A stretch of 64,000 nt of DNA from Opisthorchis felineus. Lineage: Eukaryota; Platyhelminthes; Trematoda; Opisthorchiida; Opisthorchiidae. The position numbers and the translations under genes are program-made. Shown here piece by piece: positions 1 to 13,037 of this stretch. Location: NCBI GenBank assembly GCA_004794785.1, contig SJOL01008692.1, positions 727,049 through 791,048 of the forward strand, in the 5' to 3' direction. The notes under the pieces were generated by a model. That model was not told the origin of the DNA. It saw only the letters and a list, made by a program, of their open reading frames with translations, and searched no databases. The stretch's first letter is position 1, and each line of letters starts with the position of its first letter.

Positions 1-1430
1 CTACTCGTCACGCTTCGACAGTGACGACTCGATTTTTCCATGATCCATGTGCAATACTTCGAGGGCACCGCTGGTCAAACAAGCAGTCTTCTGTCATCCT
101 CAATGAACAGCGGCCTAGCTTCACAACAGTCCACCAACCCTGTTACAGAACCCTCTCCACCCACTGGGGCCAATCCACTACCAGTCCCCTTACCAGTGTT
201 CCGTGTCTAGTAAAATAAAACAAAACAATCCCATGCTAAAACCAAAGGGCTTGATCCACATCGCATCTCTAAACGTCCGCACTCTCTTTGAAATTGGGCA
301 ACAGGTATCTCATTACTGAAACTTCGCTGTCCCTTCCAGCCAACAGGTTGTGACTCCGAAGCAAGACCCGGATTCGACCATGCACCTCATGCTGTTTGGG
401 TCGAATGCAGATATTCCGTATTTGACTGTTCAGGAATCAGGTGATCTTGATGCAGTGGTTCCTGGTATCTATGGCGTCGGAGTCTTACTCAGCCCCAGGG
501 TCGAAAATGCTATCTTTGCGCCGTAAGACTGACTAGCTCAATCAAAATCAATGCAGGTCGATGCGGTAGACAGGGTCTATTTTTGGTGGCAGCATCAGGC
601 TCGGCAAACTGCAATTCTGAAACTGAGATAGTTTTTGTCGATGTTTGTCAAGACTGCTTCAGTCAGAAATAGCAGATATTGTCATCCTGGAAAGCGATAT
701 GGACGTCCAAAACGGACGATTAAGCCCGGAAGGACCACAGTTGTGTGGTAGGATCGCCAACGATCCGCAGCGTACGGATGATGGGGACAGTTCTTCAGTT
801 GTGTGCCGAACATCGCTTGTTTTGGCCATAATGAACTTTCAACACAAGCACTCACACCGGTTTATTTGGGGGCAATAGAGCGCAAGCCGGTCACGAACCC
901 AGCTGCATCATGTGGTCATCAGTTACTGGACAAAAAACGTGACTCCGATCACGCCCGAATATCAACTCGCATGCCAAAACATAGCAATTCCTTTCGCCAC
1001 CTCCGGGTTGATCTGGCTGAAAAGCTACTAGAGACACATAGTAACGCTGATAACAGTGTTCAAGTCGTACAACAGCAGATTTTTTCGAGATAAGATTTTA
1101 CTAGTACCAGAAAAGCCATACCAGCAACTACCGACCATGATGGCGCACGCGGATTCCCCAAATGCCTGTAATTCAAGAAGCTGAAAAATGACGGAGAACT
1201 CCGGTGGGCTTCAAAGGCCTAAGCAACGGAAAAGCTTCCGCTGCAGGAAACAGTCCCACCCCAATCCAACTGAACCGGTTAGCGGCCAAAACATGTGCGC
1301 AAAACTATCTGCGAAGGAGTGAGAGTTCTTCCGCAGAATCGTCGTCTCGAGCGACAGGCTGAACACTTCAAAGTACAATTCAGCTGGCCTCCCTCAACAT
1401 AGTCTCTAGTATAACCCCAAGAGACTGACT
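1..1430 (+). mobile_element. RTE-clade non-LTR retrotransposon, decayed 5' part (endonuclease and start of RT)
   Basis: This is a broken retrotransposon copy running off the left edge. A short stretch near 256-335 reads HIASLNVRTLFEIGQQ, the usual start of the apurinic-like endonuclease of fluke RTE elements. Around 645-875 a second stretch gives the endonuclease core (LLQSEIADIVIL, then QNGRLSPEGPQLCGRI, RTDDGD and NFQHKHSHRFIWG). Around 930-960 DSDHARI follows, matching the conserved SDHA endonuclease box. Near 1351-1400 QAEHFKVQFSWPPS matches the linker just before the reverse transcriptase. The pieces are collinear but lie in different frames with several stops, so this is a pseudogene. 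Family assignment comes from my memory of fluke RTE proteins, not from a search. The 3' boundary is uncertain; recognisable sequence fades after about 1,430. Confidence 0.72.
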
Positions 1431-2599
1431 GGAAAATCGATACCAGCAACGGTAATCCAGCGTGACAGCACTCCCCAAAAGCGATAAAGCAGTCGAACCG
1501 CGTAATTTGCACTTTTCAAAGGTGGTGAGCGGTCTGACAACCTTACGAAAGGATATTTGGAACAGAATACCGGTGAAATGAAGCGCTTCGGCCCACAAAA
1601 TCAACCTTCGTCGATAGTCAGTCTCTGGATTTAAATAAGCAGGTGATTGTCAATTGCTTCAACGGTCGATCGTGTCTATATGCTGCACCGCTCTCTAATC
1701 AAACTTTCTTTGTCTAGAGCTTCTTGCTGCCGTTAACCCAGCTGGGTTAAGCATAGATCAAATCACACCTTTCCTAAATACTTTACACTAGGTGGTAGTA
1801 ACCGGATGTAATGGTAATGAATCACTCAGGGAGACCAAGCTATACTGCGCAGCATGAGCTGTAGATTCAGATGCAGCATCCAATGTTATTCGATAGCATA
1901 AACCAGTAGTAGTTGGGGAATGTCAGATCCTGATTTGGACCTACTTTCGGGATATGCATACACACGCTTGGGGAGTTCCACGTTCCTCTCGTAGACCTCT
2001 AACGTGGTTCTTTTCAGGGGTCTACAATGGTTATAGCAATTATTGTCAGCACCATGGTCCTCCGAAGGTTTTTTTACTGGAACCTATTCGTAGGTTCATG
2101 CGTTTCCTCAGCAGTTTCCCGAGTTCGAAGCCAGCCCAAGAGTTCGGCCAGTGAGCAGTGGCTGAGAGTGGCTCATTTAAACAATCCTCCAAACAGAATG
2201 AGAATGAGCAGCAATATAGGGAAACAAAGGAGACATTCAAATATAAATAGCGTAGTCAGTTGGACCTATAGAAGATGCGAGAGTGATGAATCCAATACCC
2301 GAAAGCCGCGACGTAAAACCAAGTCCTAGTATGTCGCAGAGTTGCCTGGGGGTGTCTGTGGGTGAGGTTCTGAGATGCGTCCGGTCAAAATTACGGTCAC
2401 CATACTCTCTACAGCACCGGCTAGGAGAATAATTTCGTAGTGGTGCGGACAACATTTTGCTAGTCGAGTCCAGGAGTCTGGAGGTCATCCAAGATGGGCG
2501 TACTGCTCCTCCGCCAAGTGTCGATCCTTTCAACAGTGTTCCTGACGAGGTAAGGCCTTGAGCTCATTTGATTTGTAGCTGTTTGATTCCTCAGACGGA
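1431..2599. other. No gene recognised
   Basis: I see no convincing exon, RNA gene or structured repeat here. It may be the decayed continuation of the RTE copy to its left, but no RT motif could be read. The open frames present are short and overlap on both strands. Confidence 0.5.
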
Positions 2600-2790
2600 T
2601 CATGGTGGTTGATCTGTTCGCTGAGTTTGGCAATTGGCTTGCAAACGTTTCATCCCCAGTCGAGGAGACATCGTCAGTGCGCAGCTGGGTGGGTGCTTCC
2701 TCCGTACCTAGCTGCGAAACGTTTGCAAGCCAAGTGCCGAGCTCGGCAACCAGATCAATTACCACCTGATCAACCACCAGTGAACACAAC
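2600..2790 (+). repeat. Foldback-like dispersed repeat, copy 1
   Basis: An 18-bp perfect inverted repeat sits at 2634-2651 and 2716-2733 (TTGGCTTGCAAACGTTTC and its complement). Similarity continues outward in both arms for roughly 30-40 bp more, so the segment could fold into a long hairpin around a loop of about 64 bp. The core (a GTTCGCTGAG block, then CAAACGTTTCATC and a GTCGAGG block) recurs at about 42.6 kb, 57.5 kb and 59.8 kb. It is therefore a dispersed family and not a local accident. Confidence 0.7.
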
Positions 2791-3410
2791 CGAGCTACTT
2801 ATATTTCGACAAATCGGAGGGATGGTCTTCGGATGACTCCAAGAGCTGAACATTGTGGTGCGTGCGTTGTTAACTGTGAGTCATCCGCCTCCCCCTGCTT
2901 ACACTCAAATCCGATCAAACCCAATTAAAGGAACATAGACTCAGAAGTCATCACCGTAAATGTCATCTATTCTGGGTGCCATTCTCCGACTAGGGTACTG
3001 ATATCATCAGTTTCATTTTCAAGGCCACTAATCTAACACATGGGAATGATTAACATATGGAATCATCATCATCATCATGGACAGCACGACATCAGTGTTC
3101 AACACCCATGCTTCGCTGCCGCATAACCACGATTTATTTGAAAGTCTTATTGTGAAGGAAAGGATAAAGGTGGACAGGGAAGAGACTTAGTGCTACCGTA
3201 CTACAATCATTCCGGTGTGCCTACACCTCCGGACACTCATTCAGGCAATCTGGATAGAAACTGAAAACATGAATGCCAATCCCATCGATCAGCAGCCATG
3301 CATTGCAGCGTCTCCAACCAGGCGCAGTGGGGATCCCGCGGTCCCCATCATGGGAGGCGAGTAGCACCGACAACACACAGACTTTTCGTAAGCTCTTTCA
3401 TATCCCTCTG

Positions 3411-4146
3411 TCAGCTCAAGGGTTGGCCAGCGCTCTGCTTCCGCCACTCTGAATTGGGCATGGGAAACAGCACTCTCTTCGGCAAACGATGTTTAGGCAT
3501 ACGCAACACGTCCCAACCAACGCAACTTCTGGTGCTGGACACATTCTTCAATAGAGGTTCCTGCTGCACAAACGAAAACTCGCTTTCTAACTGCCTCCTT
3601 ACGAATTCTCCGACACTAGCCAACGGGAGCTATGGTCCTGAGACAGTGATTGTCGAACACCTGAAGACATCTCAGTTCCGCTGCTCGAACAGGCCAAGTC
3701 TCACAGTCGTACAACAAAACAGCCCGCACTGTAGCCTGATACACGCGTCCCTTGAGATTCAGGGATACACCGCTTTGACACCACATGTCTCAAATTAGCA
3801 AACATGACCCGAGCCTGGCAGATTCGTGCATTGATCTCATCTGTCATACTACAGTCAGAACTAATACAACTTCCAAGGTACTTAAAACGCTCCGCAATCT
3901 CGAGTGCCTCTCTCACTACGGCGTGCTCAGTGAATGCGCGTAAACGAGCATGACCTTAGACTTCGTGGGTGCAAAGTGCATGCTGAAGGACGGGATGACC
4001 TTGGTCAGTTCATCTAAAAACACCCGCACCTGCTCCTCCTTTTCGAAGACGGGAACGATGTCGTCTGCATATTCTAGACCGGTAGGGTTTTCGTCAGAGG
4101 CCATTTGAACACCTGGGTTTTGGAGACCTTCCAGTGTTCGTCTCAT
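3411..4146 (-). pseudogene. RT palm, thumb and C-terminal part of RTE copy R1
   Basis: Continuation of the R1 polyprotein after the frameshift. The first open piece (4146-3916) reads MRRTLEGLQNPGVQ, then LEYADDIV, which is the catalytic motif C of the reverse transcriptase, then LTKVIPSFSMHFAPTKSKVM. A second piece (3916-3701) carries FKYLGSCISSDCSMTDEINA. A third (3623-3411) carries LRMPKHRLPKRVLFPMPNSE, the conserved C-terminal block of this family. The pieces are joined by stops or frame changes. Codons 3717-4174 are almost identical to copy R3 (31547-32004), unlike the flanks. Confidence 0.8.
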
Positions 4147-4157
4147 TATTTCATCGA

Positions 4158-5045
4158 TCAGAAATTAAGCCATAATGGAGAGAGTGGGCACCCCTGACGG
4201 ACACCACTTTGTCTACGGAAACTCTTGGAGAGCTCTCCGCATATTCTCACACTTCCGGAAGTCTGGGAATACAAAGGACGTACTATGTTCACGAGCTTCC
4301 GGGGCATTCCTTGATGGGCAAGCGTGTCAAGGAGAACAGACCGGTCAAACGAGTCGAATGCGCCTTGGAAATCCAGAAATACTAAAATTGTGGGTCGTTT
4401 GTACGTATGGCGTTGTTCTAGCACCTGATGGAGTGTGGAGATTTGGTCAACACAACCCCTACCCGGCCGGAGTCCCGCTTGATGCTCTCGAGTCTGTGTT
4501 TTACGGGCCACCATAGGGCGACGAAACATAAGTGACGCCAGCAGTCTCGTTATAACCGGGGTTAAGCTGACTCCCCTGTGGTTACCACACTCACTACGAG
4601 CCCCTTTTTTGAAAATGGGCACTAGCACTGACTCCATCCAGTCATTTGGGACATTCTCCTTTTCCCAAATACAAGCAAACAGATTAGACAAGCGCTGACT
4701 GAGGACTTCACCCACATCTTTGAACAATGAGGGTGGGAGTTCACCCGGACCAGAATCTCGCTGGCGCTTGAGAGAACATATGCAGTCGTAAACCTCCAAG
4801 GCCGTAAGGTGCTTTATGTTCACCGTCCAGGCTTCTACGTCAACTGTGAGCTCCAGATGAGTGGCAGCCGTTGGCCACAAAAACTGTTCGAAGTATTCGG
4901 CCCAACGGTCGAGACGCCCTTTATTCAAGCTGGTGGTTCCCTTCTGATCTTTGATGGTTTCGCTTACCGGTGGTTTCCGGGGGCCGGTCGCACGGATCAA
5001 CTGAAATAATCTTCGGATATTACCAGTTTTCTCAGCCTCCTCCAT
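4158..5045 (-). pseudogene. Reverse transcriptase domain of RTE copy R1
   Basis: This 295-codon open stretch carries the fingers and palm of a non-LTR reverse transcriptase, which copies element RNA into DNA at a nicked target. Visible in order are the LIRATGPRK block (about residue 17), the DSGPGELPPSLFKD block (about residue 97), VPIFKKGARSECGNHRGVSL (about residue 141), AGLRPGRGCVDQI (about residue 190), motif A with its aspartate in LVFLDFQGAFDS (about residue 222), and GVRQGCPLSPLW near the end. The frame is lost at about 4153, where one base is missing relative to the usual family sequence, so the YADD catalytic box lies in the next frame. Copy R3 at 32.0 kb has the same one-base change. 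Not functional as it stands. Confidence 0.85.
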
Positions 5046-5344
5046 TTCCTCGGCTTTTCGTGTCCACCAAACTTCACGGCTCGTACGCTAGGTTTGACTT
5101 GGCGTCTGATAATTCGTCGGGCCAAATTATTTTCGGTACCGGCTGGGATATTTCTCCGAGATTTAAGCAGTGCCCCTGTTCGGTCTAACATCCAGTGCTC
5201 GAGTGAGCCTGGCAGCGCCGTGCCATAAGCAAAACTCCCAGCACTGTGCAGAGGTAGCGATCTCGTCCCAATATGAATTCACATCTGATGGTGGAGCATT
5301 TCGTTTACCCGCCCTGCTGTATGCAGCGACTAAGGCGACCCGGC

Positions 5345-5515
5345 TGATGGCACCACGCAACGGCCGATGTGGCATGAGTTTAGGTGTATATGTGCAGTTC
5401 ATGTTTGTACGTGGGTTGGGATACTTCCAGGACACCCACACGTAGACAGGAGGACGATTAGGGTCCTCAACCAAAGCCTTTGGCTCAAAAGCCTGACCGC
5501 AAGGCAGCAGTGTTT
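5345..5515 (+). repeat. Dispersed repeat shared with about 38.34-38.50 kb
   Basis: About 150 bp here aligns by eye with the reverse complement of 38,340-38,500. Shared blocks include a TGGG(C/T)TGGGATAC motif followed by CCAGG and, further on, CAAAGC(C/G)TTTGGC and AAAGCCTG. Identity looks like roughly two thirds, so both are old. The strand is arbitrary. No element could be named. Confidence 0.45.
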
Positions 5516-8500
5516 GCCTGGAAATGCGAGTACATTACCATTTTTACGAAACCCGTCGCCACATATGTTCCAACCCCCAACCTGGATGACGAGGAGACTG
5601 TTCGTCGGACCTACAACCACTGACCAACCTGATATGAGAGGCTATGCGAGTGTCCCGCGGACATCCCCCAGTAGAGCTCAATGGGTCGCCGGGATATATA
5701 AACCGTCACACCACGGTGAGGTCCAGTCTCTTCGTGACGGTAACCCATGGGACCAGATCCGAGATCGCCACTCCCTTCGAAGAAGCCTCTTCACAATCAG
5801 GAAAGTCACAATGCAAATATTCGTCACGCAGTTCTTTAAGCAACTTAACTGTTCATCATGCCTAACCGAAACGTGAGACTCGGTGTAAGCAGGATCTTGA
5901 GTTACGAACACTGTAAGCTCTTGAAAGTGCCCGACCACATTGTCTCTGGCCCGAGAACAATTTTCAGCAACCCGGGTCTGGGCGCTGGGTCGATAAATTT
6001 CTTCCACAAACGGAAGGTGGATAATATTTTGAACCCGCGGTCACCCACCTTAGATAGTTTTAACATCACTCCCGCATAACATATGTACGTTCAAATAATC
6101 TTTTAAGTGCTGTTATCCAGTCCGATTCTGGATCATTCAATACAATGGGAAATCTCTCCATTTCAGCTTTCCATGATACGTAACTAGTGAATAGATGGGG
6201 GAGGAGTGTTCTACCCAATCAACACAGCTATAAGTTTCTGAAGCCACGTAACCAGACCCAGAATTTACCCAAACCATTATCTCACCGAAATGCTTGGAAC
6301 CAGTGGGGTCTTTTGAGAGGTGCCAGCTTCACGATGATCTGGAACAAGTGGTCGGGTGCGCCGGAAATCGGAATTTGCCGCTTAACGAATCGAAATGACT
6401 AGCCTTGACTAACCAAGATAAAAACAAGGGATATTTGATGTTTGCTGATCCAGAAGTCACCAGGGTAAAAAAATGTCAAGGATCTGTGTGTCCTTATCAA
6501 CAAGTTCTAACCCACGCATATGAAATTATGGCCAGGGTTGCTGACATGACCCATGGCATGGTATGCGATATATGCTTGCAACGGTAGAACAGCAATTTTT
6601 GTATTGAAAGGAGCAGTCAAAAACAGGCAGCCTATGGCATGAGCTCTGCTAGACTGGCGTTTGACCGGCTACATTGGACAGGGTACAAAGGAAGACGAGA
6701 TGAATGCCGTGGAGTAACCCATGAAGAAAGACCGAAACCAGTACGTCAGAGACCTCGCGGTCTCATCGAATAATACAAAAAAGTTGACGGTTTCGACAGC
6801 AATCACCATGGGTGAATTAGTAGAGACTTGGAATGGAGAGCCGAGAGGACTGTTTAGAGGAAACGATGAGAGAGAGCTTTGCACACCGGATAGTGATCCT
6901 ACGGAATGGCCTACCGGTAAGGTTGTTGAAACCCCCCTTCCTGATATCTCCAGAAAGAAACTGGACAAAGTTGGGAACAGTGCTTTACTGAGCTCATCTA
7001 GTATGCCCCAACTAGGAGTCAGACAATATTTATGATGGAGTTGGGCGAGCTAGTTATAGTTGATCCCTTGTTCTACAGTGTGATGGGACATGTCGATGTT
7101 CATTACCTGGCATCCTTTCAGCAGTGGGGTGACATTCAGTTGTTCAGCAGATCTTCCGCTATCTGAGGGCGAGGATATTATGATAACAACAAGATCCGAT
7201 GATTCCAAATTGTCGAGGCTTCTAAAGTGAAGACAATAGGACGGGCACGAACACGCGCGGTAAGAAATACAGGCAACATCAGACACTGCCGGATTCAGGC
7301 TTTTGGGTTCAGAGAGACGTCCATTTCTATTCTACAATTACTGCACAACACGTACATGCAATTCGAATCAGGTGCAAACACAAAACACATCGCAACAATC
7401 TCGTTGGGTTGTGTACTTGTACCAAAATCTTCCCGGCAGTGCCGGTATATTCCGTCGTCGCTTCTCTTATTGGAGACGGCTAAAGCATTCGTTACGAAGA
7501 AAGGCGTGCGGTTCGCAGTGGGTGCCATTTATGGTGATAAAGCTCCTGCATTCTGCTTCTCGCTGGAATATTACTTAAAATGGCATCCTCAATGTTGTTA
7601 ATGGTATCTTGAAGCAACCAAGCTTGAACAGTTAAAAAATGCTTGGCACATAGTTTTCTGGGAAAACATGTGTTATGTCTCACCTGAGGGCAACGCTCAA
7701 TTTGGCAGTTTTGGATATGACGTCCTCCCACAGCGCAAGTGTGTTCTTGAAAAGGATTAATAATAAATATGACTGTCACTACCTTCAGGTTTGCCAACTG
7801 TGATGTGAAACTGAACGACACTGTTGTCGACTTCATACTGAACACATTGCTCGAACGAAAAGCAAGGAACAATTCCGAGTGGAAAATGCCGTCGAAAAAT
7901 TGAAACACCACCCCAAAATGTTAAACCTTTTCGATGCATTAAAAGTATCTGCTCGGCGCAACGTGTTCAAAAGCACACGTGTATGTTTTGTGGGCACATG
8001 GGTTTATGCATAAACAGGAATCCGACGACTCATAGGAATAGCTCCAAGCTATTACAGGGTTACTAGATGAGTGCAAAAGAAAGAGTTGCCCTAAAACACT
8101 TTTGGTGGCGGGGAGACGGGGAGAATTAGTTCATGCGCTTCAAGGGTTTTTGAAGGACCCAATAAGGTGCAAAGCCTTTTGGTGATTCAAGTGGGTCCCG
8201 TAACACCGCCAAATTGCTCTGGAAAAGTGACACTTTGAGACAGTTACAACGCCGATTGTGAGTTCTACATCAAAAATTCATCAAGCAGAGCATTTGGATC
8301 TTGGAATACATTTATACAAAGTCCTCGAGTCTGGTAGTAATTGGCACAGTTCCCAGGCTGTCTCTGAAAAGCTACCAGTTTGTTGTACGTGGCCTAAACT
8401 TACGAGAGCCTCAAATTTTGGCGCCAAATTTAATTTTCACTTGCAGCCGCCGGTCTGCTCTTTCGGCCACTGTGAGGGAAGAGTTCCCCGAAAAGTCTGT

Positions 8501-11500
8501 TTTCTCAAAGTCTTTCTCATTTAATTCTTTTGAACTTAATTTTGAAACCGTGCATGAGAACCAGTTACGTCGCTTTTGTGGGCGTATATTCATTACTGGG
8601 TACCGTACGAGAAGCCAACTTGTCCGAGCAGACGGTCCAAGCCAGAACCCGGGGGGCGGGCTACGGCGATCCATAACTTTTTTTGGGATGGAGGATCAGT
8701 TTTATAACTAGTGAAGAGCAGTTTGCTCTCTAACCGTCCGTGTTTGTCTACCCTGAATTTCTGTCTAAATAAACAAGCGACTGGCGTCGAGAATCCATTT
8801 TAACACGCGGTCCAGTTAGGCCAATTCCTCATGAAATTCTGACATTGGGGACACCATGGTTTTGTAGAAATCAATATCGGTTTGTGCCCAGCTTTCGATA
8901 GCTGTTATGTTAGATAACGGAAAACCTTTTAGGTGGATTAATTGGGCTACGTAGTTAGGTGTGCATATTGCTCCAGTGTAAATAACTCCATTTTTGGCGC
9001 CAAAATGCATTGAAACAGGAAGGTGTTGGAGCATGTGGAGCGAAACATCGCTGAAATAGTAAAATTAGACTTCAGGGTAACCGAGACTCCTTGCCTTTCC
9101 GTTTGATTAAACTGATCGGTTTACTGATCTGGGCTTCACGCCAAATCCATTTCTAAATGGCAAACAGCAGTTCTGCTACCACCAGCGCTGGCATCATCCC
9201 GTCCCATTTGGTGAGCTCCAGTACTTTCCACCCGAAACAAGAGGCTTTGCGGAATGAATCGAAATCCAGGAGTGTGGCGGTTAGTCACAGGGGAAAAAGA
9301 AGGTGTACGCAACATGCTGCGAACGGCATTTAAAGTTAGTCATTCGCATACCCAGGCATGCAAACTGCCATGTTGTTGGAAGTAAATAAGCTGGAAAGCA
9401 AAACATCCAATTAGCTTCCAGACCTTTTGGGCACGCTCACTGTTCGGTCAGTCATAATGACTTTCAGGTGGCCGGATCGCGAGTCAAAAAACTGCTTGAT
9501 CAACAGTGAATCGTATGCCCTGGTAAACCATTCACGCAAGATTTAGATCGGCCAGACTTCTAGGAGTGCCCATCAGATTGTTCAGAGACCCCAGAAAAGT
9601 ATCGCAAAAAAATTTTCGCTGAAACCCATATGAACCAACGTGTTTCGCTGGACGTGTTTTGCTGGCATTGTGTGCCCGATAGGAGACGCGCCATACGATA
9701 TCACGGTGGTCAAGACTAGGTCGCTGCGAGTCTGTCTTATAATTGGCCAACTTTTGAGGCAACTCACGACCTGGAAAATTTTTTGCCTGCCAGCTTGCAA
9801 TATTGTTCTTTTTGTCCTTGAGCGCAAAATTTTTACGGGCTCACACACGAACAATTTTCAAGTGGCTCAATGGAAACAACAGACACTGAAGCACGTGATT
9901 GTACCAACACTATGACCCTGAGGCTGCAAACTCTTTGGTGCACACTACACACTACCTTTACCGCGGCCCAGTTTACTTAAGCATGAACCTAACCTGCGCA
10001 CAGACAACGTAAGCGATGGTGACTGGGTGGCCCACAGCCACCACGTTCAAAAATTACCATTAGAATTCGATGCCCGTTCTGCGGCAACACCCGATAGTAA
10101 ACCGAGCACTCCAGTGGGCGCTCAACCTGTAGGTAAGCAAGCTTGGATACCCTGCCTGAACAATCCGAGTTATACTCAGTCTTCACATATTGCGCTTATA
10201 TCAACGAGCAAGAAATGTTTGGCCTGCAACTCGCCGACTTCACACTACACATTTCAATAACGCAGTCCGAGGAGTTAAGCTGAGGGCAACCACAGAAAGT
10301 GTTTTGATTGTCAGGGAGGGATATACAGTGGGCTCCAGTTTCTTGTGCTTCGACAATATAAACTTTCGCTGTCCTTGACATGGGCTGCGCAAGACCAAAC
10401 AACACATCAGAACTACTGCGGGCAAGCTGTGCTGATCTCAGGCTACGAGGGTGGAGGCAGTTTGACGCCGGCACGCTTCTGGCCGGTTGCCATTCGTAAT
10501 CTATTCGCTTTGCAGGCGCAGTAACGCTGCCGCGCCAAAAAAGCTTGTTACAGTGAACACTCCACCCCTTCAAAGATTGTGCTAGGTCGCCCTTATCTAG
10601 TGAATTCATTCTGCCAACAAGCCAAAGGGCTAGACTTTTGGGCCGATCAACTAGGCCGGGTTCGAGTGCTACAAGTGACGGAACACACGTCGCTCTGTGG
10701 AGAATTGCACTTCGACAGCCGCAGTAGATTGACAGAAATTCCACAAGCTGCCTTATTAGCTAACAGGAAGACTTACTAGATGGAAATTGTGAACCACAAT
10801 ATGAAAAATAGTTGGGCACAAAATGAACACTGGCAGCAGCAGTACAGTTAGCCCAATATCCTCCAGGCTGAACTTCCGTTTAAAAATCGTGTACTCTTTA
10901 AGCCGACTGTGCCTTGACGCCTGTAGCCGTTGGTGAAATGTGAATGGCCAAAACCCTCCAGGGTAAGCACACTGCGTTGCGTTCCAGGTTAACGTCATAA
11001 GATGGAGCCAGCTTTTATCGATCCGCAGCTTCTAGGGCAGCTAGCCAGTGAAACCGTTCGTACCCTTGTGTAACCATGTGGCCTCTCGCACAAGAACTTA
11101 GCTAAGCAGAAAGCCAGTCAAAATCTTCACGGGATGTAAGCTTATAAGAAATGGGTTGTTTGGCTGACGAAGGCTTCTACACCATTTTCTTTCAGTCACT
11201 TACATTGAACCGCGAATCAGAATGTGAAGAATCGCAAATTGTGCATCCTTCACGAACGCCACTACAAATAGTGCCACCGTTACCAGGAGATCCCATGACT
11301 AGTAGGTCATGTCTGAAATACTGGGCAACCGCAGGCATCTAATTCCGCATACGGCTTCCGAAAAATTGTCGGATCAGTGTGTGTAGTCGACGTCTGGCAG
11401 ACTGGACGTTGGTGGCTTCAGTGTTTTCCTCCGTCTTGAGGGCCATCCGACGGCAGCCTCAATCGACTGAGAAGAGGCTCCATGCCGCCTTAAACTGGCA

Positions 11501-13037
11501 TATTTTTATAGAAGACTCAGCAAGCAGTGAAAGACGGCACTGCACCTACAATACTCCATGGCTCTGGCCGTGAGTATCTTTCCAAATTTTGTGTAGCGAG
11601 CCACTTACGACCCACTGACGACGACAGCGCAGCAGTTGGTGGCTAAAACTTAGCCCACCAGCGGTCAGAACGCTCTGAATTAGCAACCAGCCGCATCAGA
11701 ATTTCATTCGCAGAAAATAACCCAGACGTGACCACCCAAGTAACATCAGTCTACCAAACGATCGTTGTCAAAGTTTGGAAGATACAGCCACCTGAAAATG
11801 CCACTTTTATACGGAGCACCCCACGACCTTACTTTGTACAGGCATCTGCCAACCTAAGTGACGATGATCGTAGCACAGCCGCAACCTGAAACCAAAGCCA
11901 TCCTTAATGATGACCATGGCAAAGTGCGCAACCCTTGTCCTTATATAAACAAATGAGGCCCTTGGAACGTCCTGAAAAGGTGTGAACTGCGCAACTGAAA
12001 AGCTCATCTTGAAAAGCTCCGCATCATATATATCAGCTGTGACGAACTTGGCTAAAATAGTTTGAAATCCTTCATTGCACAGTAAATCCGTTAAAAAATT
12101 AGTGAATTTCTAAACACTCAGCCGACAAGAATTGATGTAGAAAACTCTATGGAAAGGACAGATTGTTCAGTTTTAGCATACAGCTTCGCAACAAAGGCGG
12201 CAAAGCTGCGTGAAATATTTCGACAGAAGTCGAGCTGCCACGAAAAATCATGGTTGAGTTCCATTTTATTCAGTCACACCGCCTGTCATCTACAGAATTC
12301 GCTGCATTATCTTGGTTTAAGAATCCACCAAACTTACCGCAGATTCTGCGGCCATTGCCCCGTTGCGAGCGGTGCTGCGGAACACTTCCGGATTGCTGGG
12401 TTGCAAACGCCTGTGTATTCCATATGCGTCAGGTGTTTGTTGCTCCAGAGAAATGAAATGGAGCGACGCGGTTGAATGTACTCCGCGGTCAAGCGTATGG
12501 CCAAAATCGCTTCACAGTTTCCAACTCAAACGAAGTATATGGTACGTGCTTTGGGCGTCTGTTTGCCCATGAACGTTTCATATTCAGCTACTCTCTGCGT
12601 TGTTTAACATTCTCTGGAGCAGGAAATGGCCCGGTAGCTCATAGTAAGACCCAAAAAACAAACAACGCACTGACCCGTTGCCGGCCGTTTAGCTCACCAG
12701 GACCTTAGTTTTTCCGTGTCATCACAGACGGAAGAATGGAGTAGGTGTGGCCGTGGAAACCTGGACTCACGATAGGGTCAAGACGATTGAGATAGACTAC
12801 ACTGCAATTAGGCGCTTTTAGAATTGAAGCCCAGCAGCTTTTGAGTCTGCATCATTCGCTCGCATTTTTTACGGACCTTATAAATAGAAGGTAAGCCGTA
12901 TTAGGTGATATTAGGGTTCTAAATGTTTCCTATTCCGTCCATGCCGGAAAAACACCTAGTTTGATAGTACCTTTCCCGTTCACTTTTCGAGCTGGCGTTT
13001 ACTCGACTACCTCGTACCTAGTAATGAAAAACTGGAT
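5516..13037. other. Long stretch with no gene recognised
   Basis: No conserved domain, splice-consistent exon series or RNA gene was found. The longest protein-like frame is 6721-7035 (+), whose start (KKDRNQYVRDLA, then KKL) loosely recalls the region before the RT in CR1/Jockey-type elements; this is weak and no RT motif follows. Other frames at 7227-7911 and 8258-8711 overlap open frames on the opposite strand and show no known motif. Probably aged repeats. Confidence 0.45.
13033..13037. repeat. Target-site duplication, left copy (TGGAT)
   Basis: TGGAT directly precedes the 5' LTR and is repeated exactly at 17538-17542 after the 3' LTR. Five base pairs is the usual target duplication for BEL/Pao elements. 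Confidence 0.9.

Larger units (their letters stand above)
3062..5310 (-). mobile_element. RTE-clade non-LTR retrotransposon, 5'-truncated copy (R1)
   Basis: Read on the minus strand, this copy holds the linker after the endonuclease (about 5300-5050), the reverse transcriptase (5045-4158), the YADD palm and thumb region (4146-3700), the conserved C-terminal region with a RMPKHRLPKRVLF-type block (about 3480), and a 3' non-coding tail ending in a short ATG trinucleotide run (3062-3078). A simple-repeat 3' end instead of poly(A) is typical of RTE elements. The endonuclease half is missing, as expected from 5' truncation during target-primed insertion. At least two frameshifts disrupt it. Target-site duplications could not be defined because the 5' end is unclear. 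Confidence 0.82.

Noticed and set aside
6721..7035. 104-residue protein-like frame
   Set aside because: Loose resemblance to the pre-RT region of CR1/Jockey elements over about a dozen residues only; no RT motif follows.
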